Notes under the pieces: model-generated
Told to the model about the DNA's origin: nothing
Database searches by the model: none
Seen by the model: only the letters and a program-made list of their open reading frames with translations
Origin: CAVSCR01 sp963726575
GTDB taxonomy: Bacteria; Actinomycetota; Actinomycetes; JAHEKZ01
Reading direction: 5' to 3'
DNA: 64,000 bases
Assembly (NCBI GenBank): GCA_963726575.1
Contig: CAVSCR010000005.1
Coordinates: forward strand, 186,001-250,000
Program-made: the position numbers and the translations under genes
Shown: in pieces, positions 58,406 through 64,000 of the stretch
Position numbering within the stretch: position 1 is the first letter of the stretch
How the letters are laid out: each line of letters starts with the position of its first letter

Positions 58406-59389
58406 ATGCGTCGGATCTTCGGCTTCGTCCTGGTGGCAATCGGCGTCTTCGGCATCGCTCTTGCCCCCCTCTTCCACTTCGTGGTGCTGCCGAAGGTGGA
58501 GCAGTTCCCGCTCGACGAGAACTTCACCGACTACGCCTCGGGGCAGGGCAGCTATCTCGACTTCACCGACCTGACGATGAAGAACGACGCCTTGATGACC
58601 GTGTGCCGTACTGCCCTCGGCGACGTGTCGGCCGGCGAGAAGGCGAACGCGGCGGTGTGGGACGTCGTCACGTACCTGCACACCCCCGGCCAGAAGGAGT
58701 GCGGGAGCACCGACGCGGCGTGGAACGTCACCGTCGAGCGCTGGGCGTTCGACCGGCACACGGTCCAGGCCGTCGACGTGAGCGGGAAGCCGGACTTCGG
58801 CGACGCCAATGCCTACCTGGTGTTTCCGTTCAACGTGGATAGCGGCACCACGTACAACTACTGGGACGCATCGGCCAAGGGAGCCTTCCCGGCCAAGTAC
58901 GACGGCACCCAGGTGGCGGACGGTCTGACCGTCGACAAGTTCGTGTCGGTCGTACCGCCGACGCTCGTGCTCGAGGGTCAGCCTCTGGCCTCGGTCTTCG
59001 GGAACAAGAACAGCAAGGCGAAGTACGACGTGTACTACTCCAACCCGGAGTCGGTGGCCCTCGTCGACCCGTTGACCGGCATCGTCGTGGGTGGTTCCAG
59101 CCACCTGATCCTGACCGCCCGCGAGCAAGGGTCCACCACCGACGCCGGGAACATCCTCGACGTGCAGTTGAACGAGCGCGAGGACTCGGTGAAGGCGCTC
59201 ACCGACCTGGCCGTCGAGAACGGCAACAAGCTCAACCTGATCGGCACGACCATCCCGATCGTGTCGCTGATCGCGGGCGTGATCTTGTTGGTGCTCGGCA
59301 TCTGGCTGGTGGTCAGCAGCGAGCGGTCGCGGCGGTCCGGCGGCGGTCCAGACGCGCCGTCGGCAACGACCGTCGCCGCTGCCCCGTGA
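58406..59389 (+). CDS. DUF3068 (PorA-like) membrane protein
   Basis: A 327-aa protein with helices at both ends (FGFVLVAIGVFGIALAPLFHFVVLP and IPIVSLIAGVILLVLGIWLVV) and a large extracytoplasmic domain with a cysteine pair (TVCRTAL and KECGST). Members are annotated DUF3068/porin PorA family and are found near wall polysaccharide genes in actinobacteria. ATG 58406 is chosen as it places the helix at the N-terminus. The stop overlaps the following glycosyltransferase start. Confidence 0.85.
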   Translation: MRRIFGFVLVAIGVFGIALAPLFHFVVLPKVEQFPLDENFTDYASGQGSYLDFTDLTMKNDALMTVCRTALGDVSAGEKANAAVWDVVTYLHTPGQKECGSTDAAWNVTVERWAFDRHTVQAVDVSGKPDFGDANAYLVFPFNVDSGTTYNYWDASAKGAFPAKYDGTQVADGLTVDKFVSVVPPTLVLEGQPLASVFGNKNSKAKYDVYYSNPESVALVDPLTGIVVGGSSHLILTAREQGSTTDAGNILDVQLNEREDSVKALTDLAVENGNKLNLIGTTIPIVSLIAGVILLVLGIWLVVSSERSRRSGGGPDAPSATTVAAAP

Positions 59390-60189
59390 GCGACTTGCCC
59401 GCGGTGCGTCCGCGCGTCGATCTAGAAGTGGTCGTGCCGGCCGCCAACGAAGCCGGCCGGCTCGGTCCGACGCTGCTCCGGCTCACCGAGGCACTCTCCA
59501 CTTTGCCGATCAGCACCGCGGTCGTGGTGGTGGACAACGCCAGTACCGACGGCACAGCAGAGCTGGCGCGCCGCGTGACCCACGACTCGGTGCCCGTTCA
59601 CGTGGTCTCGTGCCCGATCCGAGGCAAGGGTTACGCCGTACGCAGCGGGGTGATCTCCGGTCGGTCTCGCTGGGTTGGCTTCATGGATGCCGATCTCGCC
59701 ACTGACCTGTCTGCGCTGCCGGTCGCCCTGGGCCACCTCGCCGTGGGATGGCCGGTTGTCATCGGTTCCCGAGCGTTGTCGGACTCGGTCGTGACCGCCC
59801 GCCACCGAGCAGCGCGACGGCTCGGTGCCTACGCGTTCCGTCGTACGGTGGCGGCGGTCGTGGCAGGCGTCGGCGACACACAGTGCGGGTTCAAGTTCTT
59901 CGAAGGCGACCTCGCGCGGCGTGTCTTTGCTGATCTCGTCGATGGCGGCTTCGCCTTCGACGTCGAGGTGCTCGCATCCTGTCAACACCGCGGCGCGACG
60001 ATTGTCGAGATCCCGGTGCGGTGGGACGACCAACCCGGTTCGACGTTCAGACCTGGCCACGACGGCTGGCGCAGCTTCGTCGAGGTGTGGCGCATCTCGC
60101 GCCGGGTTGCCGCCCGCGACTGGTCCACCACCTCGGATCCGATCGTGTTGTCGCAGCGCGGCGAAGCGGAGCTGGCGACCGGGGCGTGA
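59386..60189 (+). CDS. Family 2 glycosyltransferase
   Basis: A 267-aa GT-A enzyme of the dolichol-phosphate-sugar synthase type: LEVVVPAANEAGRLGPTLLR, VVVVDNASTDGTAEL, IRGKGYAVRSG, the DXD motif FMDADLATDLS, TQCGFKFFEGDLARRVF and EIPVRWDDQPGSTF. No C-terminal membrane helix. It likely makes a polyprenyl-phosphate sugar donor for the membrane transferases around it. GTG overlaps the DUF3068 stop. Confidence 0.88.
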   Translation: MSDLPAVRPRVDLEVVVPAANEAGRLGPTLLRLTEALSTLPISTAVVVVDNASTDGTAELARRVTHDSVPVHVVSCPIRGKGYAVRSGVISGRSRWVGFMDADLATDLSALPVALGHLAVGWPVVIGSRALSDSVVTARHRAARRLGAYAFRRTVAAVVAGVGDTQCGFKFFEGDLARRVFADLVDGGFAFDVEVLASCQHRGATIVEIPVRWDDQPGSTFRPGHDGWRSFVEVWRISRRVAARDWSTTSDPIVLSQRGEAELATGA

Positions 60190-61619
60190 GCGTGCCGTCG
60201 ACTCGGCGGCCGCACGTGGTCGTTGCGAACTGGCGCGACGCCGGCCATCCCGACGCCGGCGGCGCCGAGGTGTACGCCGAGCAGATGGCCGCCGCCCTGC
60301 ACCACCGCGGATATCGCGTGACGTTCCTCGCCGCCGCGCACCCAGGCGGCGCGGATTCGACGGCTCCCGACCGCGACGCGGCTGACGTTAGGCGAGTGCG
60401 CGCCGGCGGTCGCTGGACGGTGTACCCGCGCGTGGCCTGGTGGTTGGCCCGCCACCGAAGCGACGTCGACGTGGTCATCGACTGCCAGAACGGCATCCCG
60501 TTCTTCGCGCCCTTGTGGGTGCGCCGAACGACAGCGGTGGTCTGCGTCGTCCATCACGTGCACACCGACCAGTTCGGCCGACACTTCCCAACCCCGGTGG
60601 CGGCGCTCGGACGCTGGCTCGAAGGGCCGGTCGCCAGTCGTGTCTACGGTCGGCGCCCGGCGGTGGCGGTATCGCCGTCAACGGCCCGCGGCCTTCGGCA
60701 GCGCCTCGGCTGGCGCGGGTCCATCACGGTGGTGCCGAACGGCGCGCCGCCGGTCGGGCCGGAGCGAGACCACGCCCAGCGCGCTGTCGAGCCAACGGTG
60801 GTCAGCGTCGCGCGGCTGGTCGTGCACAAGCGACTCGACCTCTTGATCGAGGCTGCGCGCCGACTCACGGCCCTGGTCCCCGGCGTACAGGTGCGGCTGA
60901 TCGGCTCCGGACCAGAAGCGGCACATCTGACTGCCCTGATGTCCGGGTTGCGCGGCGTCGTCACGCCGACCGGCTGGCTGGACGACGCCGCGGTGGCGGC
61001 GGAGCTGGACCGCGCCTGGATTCACGTCGTCACCACGGCCGGGGAGGGTTGGGGCTTGTCGGTCCTCGAGGCGGCGGCGCGGGGAGTGCCCACGATCGGG
61101 TTCGACGTCGAGGGCATCCGCGACTCGGTGCGGCGGGGGCGCACTGGTTGGCTCCTGCCAGACGGTGCGGATCTGGCCGCCGGACTCGCGGCCGCCCTCC
61201 GGGAGTTGTCGGTGCCCGATCGCGCCGCGAGCGTGGCGGCCGCCTGCCAGGAGTGGGCGTGTGAGTTCAGCTGGGAGGGCAGTGCCGGGCGGCTCATGGC
61301 GGTGCTCGAGACCGAGCTCGAACGGCGACGTGGGGTGGACCAGGAGCGACGTCAAGTGACCGATGATGCATGGGTGGTGGAGTTGCGCGCGCGCCCCGAG
61401 GCGTCCGGCGACGTCGCGGCTCGGCTCCGGCGCAGCGACCGCACGGGCGCGTGGCGGGGTCGGCCGTGGTGGTTGCTGCAGCAGTGCGGCAGATCTGGCG
61501 TCGAGGTGGTCCTGCGTCGGCTCGGCCGATCCGTCGACGACGTCGTGAGCATGCGGCCGGCCACCGACGAGGACCTGCTGCGCGCTGTGCCGCTACGGAC
61601 CTGGGTGACTGCCCCGTGA
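60186..61619 (+). CDS. Family 4 glycosyltransferase with C-terminal extension
   Basis: A 477-aa GT-B enzyme. The acceptor domain has NWRDAGHPDAGGAEVYAEQM and the donor domain SVARLVVHKRLDLLIEA, TAGEGWGLSVLEAAARGVPT and EGIRDSVRRGRTGWLLP, with the conserved Glu-x7-Glu. Residues about 385-477 form an Arg-rich extension I do not recognise. GTG overlaps the previous stop and its own stop overlaps aftD, so the four genes from 58406 onward look coupled. Confidence 0.87.
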   Translation: MSVPSTRRPHVVVANWRDAGHPDAGGAEVYAEQMAAALHHRGYRVTFLAAAHPGGADSTAPDRDAADVRRVRAGGRWTVYPRVAWWLARHRSDVDVVIDCQNGIPFFAPLWVRRTTAVVCVVHHVHTDQFGRHFPTPVAALGRWLEGPVASRVYGRRPAVAVSPSTARGLRQRLGWRGSITVVPNGAPPVGPERDHAQRAVEPTVVSVARLVVHKRLDLLIEAARRLTALVPGVQVRLIGSGPEAAHLTALMSGLRGVVTPTGWLDDAAVAAELDRAWIHVVTTAGEGWGLSVLEAAARGVPTIGFDVEGIRDSVRRGRTGWLLPDGADLAAGLAAALRELSVPDRAASVAAACQEWACEFSWEGSAGRLMAVLETELERRRGVDQERRQVTDDAWVVELRARPEASGDVAARLRRSDRTGAWRGRPWWLLQQCGRSGVEVVLRRLGRSVDDVVSMRPATDEDLLRAVPLRTWVTAP

Positions 61620-64000
61620 GGCAGTCCCGTGAGACGGGGGCGCCGGCCACCCGGGCGGCACCTGAGCCGGTCAGTGATCCGGTCAACGGACCGCCCGATA
61701 TCGCTTCAGTGCGCCCGACGGTGCGTCATCGCCTGCGCCTGATGGTGGTGTGCGCAGGCTTGGTGACGCTGGCGTTCTTCCAGGCACCCGGGCTCGTGGT
61801 CGCCGACACCAAGCTCGACCTGGTGGTCGCGCCGACGCGGTTCCTCCAATCGGCCCTGCACCTGTGGGACCCGCAGCACGATTTCGGTCGGCTGCAGGAC
61901 CAGGTGGTCGGCTACCTGTTCCCGATGGGGCCGGTCTTCGCCGCCGGTCATGCGCTGCACGTCCCGGCGTGGGTGATCCAGCGCAGTTGGCTGGCGGCGT
62001 TGTTGATCCTGGCGTTCCTCGGCGCGGTGCGGGTGAGCACGCGCCTGGGCGTGCGTGGTTCGTGGCCGGTGATCGTGGCCGGCGCCTTGTATGTGGCTGC
62101 TCCGCGGGCGCTCAGCCTGGCCGCGACCAACTCCTCCGAGCTCATTCCGTGGGCGCTGGCGCCTTGGGCGCTGGTCACCTTGCTGCCGAGGACGGGACCG
62201 ATCACCCGGCGTAACGCGGCGCGGTCCGGTCTCGTCGTCGCTGCGATGGGCGGGATCAACGCCGCGGCGGTCGCCGCGGTGCTCCCGTTGTCCGCGCTGT
62301 GGCTGCTCACCCGGCGGTGGTCGTGGCGCCTGGCACGCATCGGCGGCTGGTGGTTGCTCGCGTTGGGGCTGGCCACCGCGTGGTGGCTCGTCCCTCTGCT
62401 GCTGCAGGCGCGCTACGGATTCGGCTTCCTGCCCTACACCGAGAGCGCCGTCACCACGACGTCGCACACGTCGCCGGGGGAGTCGTTACGTGGTGTGTCC
62501 GACTGGGTCGGATACCTCGGCGTCAGTGGGCAGCCCTGGTTGCGGGCCGGCTGGTGGTTGTCCACCGACGCAGTGGCCGCGGTGTTCACCGCCGTCGCCG
62601 CGGCCGGCGGCGCCGCCGGCTTGGCCCTCCCACGAGTCCCGCACCGTCGCTTCTTGGTGTTGACGCTGACCGTGGGGCTGGTGGCGGTGACCCTGGGTCA
62701 CGTCGGCGAGCTGTCGCCGATGTGGTCCCCGTCTTTCCAGCACCTGCTCGACGGCGCGTTCGCGCCGCTGCGCAACACCCACAAGTTCGACCCGCTGATC
62801 CGGCTGCCGCTGGCGGTCGGTCTTGGTCATCTGGTGTCCCGCGCGACTGTGCTGCTGCCCGGACGCCTGGACCTGCCGGCCCGACGCTTCGCGGCGTTCG
62901 GTGCCGCTGCGGTGGTCGCGGTCGTTGCGTGGCCGGCGGTCACCGCGGACCTTCCGTCCCGCGGCAGCTTCGCTGGCGTGCCCGCGTATTGGCAGGACGC
63001 GGCGGACTGGCTCGACGCCCACGCCGGCCAGACGACCACACTCGCCTTGCCGGCGTCGGGGTTCGGCGAGTACACGTGGGGCCGTCCCCTCGACGAACCG
63101 TTGGCCGCGTTGTCCGGGACCGGCAGCGCCTCCCGCACGGTCATCCCGCTCGGCTCGACGGGGGAGATCCGGGTCCTGGACGCGGTCGAACGGGTCGTGG
63201 ACTCCGGGCAGCCGTCCGCCGGGCTCGCGGCGTTCCTGCGCCGAGCGGGTGTGCAGTACGTACTGGTGCGCAATGACCTCGACCGCGCCGCCAGCGGCGC
63301 ACCGTGGCCGGTCCTGGTCCACGCCAGTCTGGACCGGTCTCCGGGCCTGGTCCCGGTGGCGCAGTTCGGTCCCACGGTCGGCCAGACCGTCGCGGGTGCG
63401 GCGGCGCTGCAGTACAGCGGGGACCTCGGGCTCGATGTGGGCTATCCCGCCCTGGAGATCTACCGGGTCGACGGAGCCGGCCAGCCGGTCAGCGTCTACC
63501 CGGCCGCGGGGGCGGTGGCCCTCAGCGGCGGGCCCGAGAGTCTGCTGCAACTGGCGTCGTCCGGGGCGCTCCGCGACCGGGCGACCGTGCTCAGTGCCGA
63601 CGATCCGAGCGGACTGACGCTGTCCTCGACGGTGGTGACCGACGGCCTACGGCGTCGCGAGGTCAACTTCGGCCTGGTCCGGTACAACAGCTCGGCCACC
63701 CTCGCCGCCACCGACCCGTTCCGCATCGGTGCGCCGGCTCACGACTACCTGCCGGTCCCGGGGGTCGAGCACCAGACGGTCGGCGGCATGGCCGACGAGT
63801 CGGTGGTGTCGGCGTCCAGCTCCGCCGCCGACGCCTCGGTGATCGGCTTCATCCGCGGACCCCAGTTCAAGGCCGCGAACGCCTTCGACGACGACCCGAG
63901 CACCGCCTGGCTGTCGTCCCCCGACCAGTCGGTGGTCGGGCAGTGGGTCCGGCTCGGTCTGCCGACGACGGTGACTCCCACTCAGTTGGCGCTGCGCCTG
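61616..64000 (+). CDS. aftD: AftD-type alpha-(1->3)-arabinofuranosyltransferase, 5' part
   Basis: Open to the window end; 795 codons are visible. After a short cytosolic N-terminus come many helices of a GT-C enzyme. DTKLDLVVAPTRFLQSALHLWDP is the family's first-loop signature with the likely catalytic acidic residue, followed by QDQVVGYLFPMGP. The extracytoplasmic C-terminal part starts near residue 450 and from about residue 735 resembles an F5/8-type carbohydrate-binding module (KAANAFDDDPSTAWLSSPDQ). Mycobacterial AftD branches arabinan; homologs occur in actinobacteria without mycolic acids, so the glycan here is uncertain. Confidence 0.88.
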   Translation, partial: MRQSRETGAPATRAAPEPVSDPVNGPPDIASVRPTVRHRLRLMVVCAGLVTLAFFQAPGLVVADTKLDLVVAPTRFLQSALHLWDPQHDFGRLQDQVVGYLFPMGPVFAAGHALHVPAWVIQRSWLAALLILAFLGAVRVSTRLGVRGSWPVIVAGALYVAAPRALSLAATNSSELIPWALAPWALVTLLPRTGPITRRNAARSGLVVAAMGGINAAAVAAVLPLSALWLLTRRWSWRLARIGGWWLLALGLATAWWLVPLLLQARYGFGFLPYTESAVTTTSHTSPGESLRGVSDWVGYLGVSGQPWLRAGWWLSTDAVAAVFTAVAAAGGAAGLALPRVPHRRFLVLTLTVGLVAVTLGHVGELSPMWSPSFQHLLDGAFAPLRNTHKFDPLIRLPLAVGLGHLVSRATVLLPGRLDLPARRFAAFGAAAVVAVVAWPAVTADLPSRGSFAGVPAYWQDAADWLDAHAGQTTTLALPASGFGEYTWGRPLDEPLAALSGTGSASRTVIPLGSTGEIRVLDAVERVVDSGQPSAGLAAFLRRAGVQYVLVRNDLDRAASGAPWPVLVHASLDRSPGLVPVAQFGPTVGQTVAGAAALQYSGDLGLDVGYPALEIYRVDGAGQPVSVYPAAGAVALSGGPESLLQLASSGALRDRATVLSADDPSGLTLSSTVVTDGLRRREVNFGLVRYNSSATLAATDPFRIGAPAHDYLPVPGVEHQTVGGMADESVVSASSSAADASVIGFIRGPQFKAANAFDDDPSTAWLSSPDQSVVGQWVRLGLPTTVTPTQLALRL

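Overview
This window is high-GC chromosomal DNA of an actinobacterium. The evidence is the gene order yebC-ruvCAB-yajC-secDF-rel, hisS-aspS-rarA-alaS-ruvX-mltG-aroE and aroC-aroK-aroB-aroQ-(M24 peptidase)-efp-nusB, frequent GTG starts, GTGA/ATGA stop-start overlaps, an actinobacterial LexA box (CGAAC-N4-GTTCG), and an AftD-type arabinofuranosyltransferase with DUF2613 and DUF3068 neighbours. The species cannot be named from sequence alone. The sigma-28-like promoters suggest a motile lineage, or one descended from motile ancestors.

Layout. 1-8.6 kb: Holliday-junction resolution, Sec accessory proteins and (p)ppGpp metabolism. 8.6-21.4 kb: DUF349 protein, cyclophilin, metallo-hydrolase, three aminoacyl-tRNA synthetases, RarA, RuvX, MltG and AroE. 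21.5-39.8 kb: an 18-kb type IV pilus (T4P) island inserted between aroE and aroC. It holds a Roadblock/DUF4388/small-GTPase module, a Wzy_C-type ligase, PilB, PilT, PilC, two major-type pilins, three minor-type pilins, PilM, PilN, PilO and a PilP/GspC-like protein. No prepilin peptidase is present. 39.9-45.3 kb: shikimate genes, M24 peptidase, efp, nusB and a tRNA-Leu(CAA). 45.5-51 kb: branched-chain amino acid type ABC transporter. 51.1-54.2 kb: thioesterase and polA. 54.1-64 kb: envelope/polysaccharide genes ending in a partial aftD.

Main result. Seven sites with the architecture [C/G]TCA-N17-[G/T]CCGA (-35/-10 of the FliA/WhiG sigma-28 type, invariant 17-nt gap) lie in front of the T4P transcription units: the Roadblock operon, the ligase, pilB, pilT, pilA, pilV and pilM. 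The pilA copy is followed directly by a predicted c-di-GMP-I (GEMM) riboswitch. The island therefore looks like a sigma-28 regulon with a c-di-GMP checkpoint on the major pilin and a linked MglA/MglB-like switch.

Other notable items: an apparently circularly permuted LivK-type lipoprotein (C-terminal half placed before N-terminal half behind one signal peptide); a LivH permease fused to a signal peptide plus beta-sandwich domain; apparent frameshifts in pilT (N-terminal linker) and the PilX-like gene; an overlapping bidirectional promoter for polA and a thioesterase with both transcripts predicted leaderless; a LexA box in front of ruvCAB; and a short-variable-loop tRNA-Leu(CAA) whose 3' half overlaps the end of nusB.
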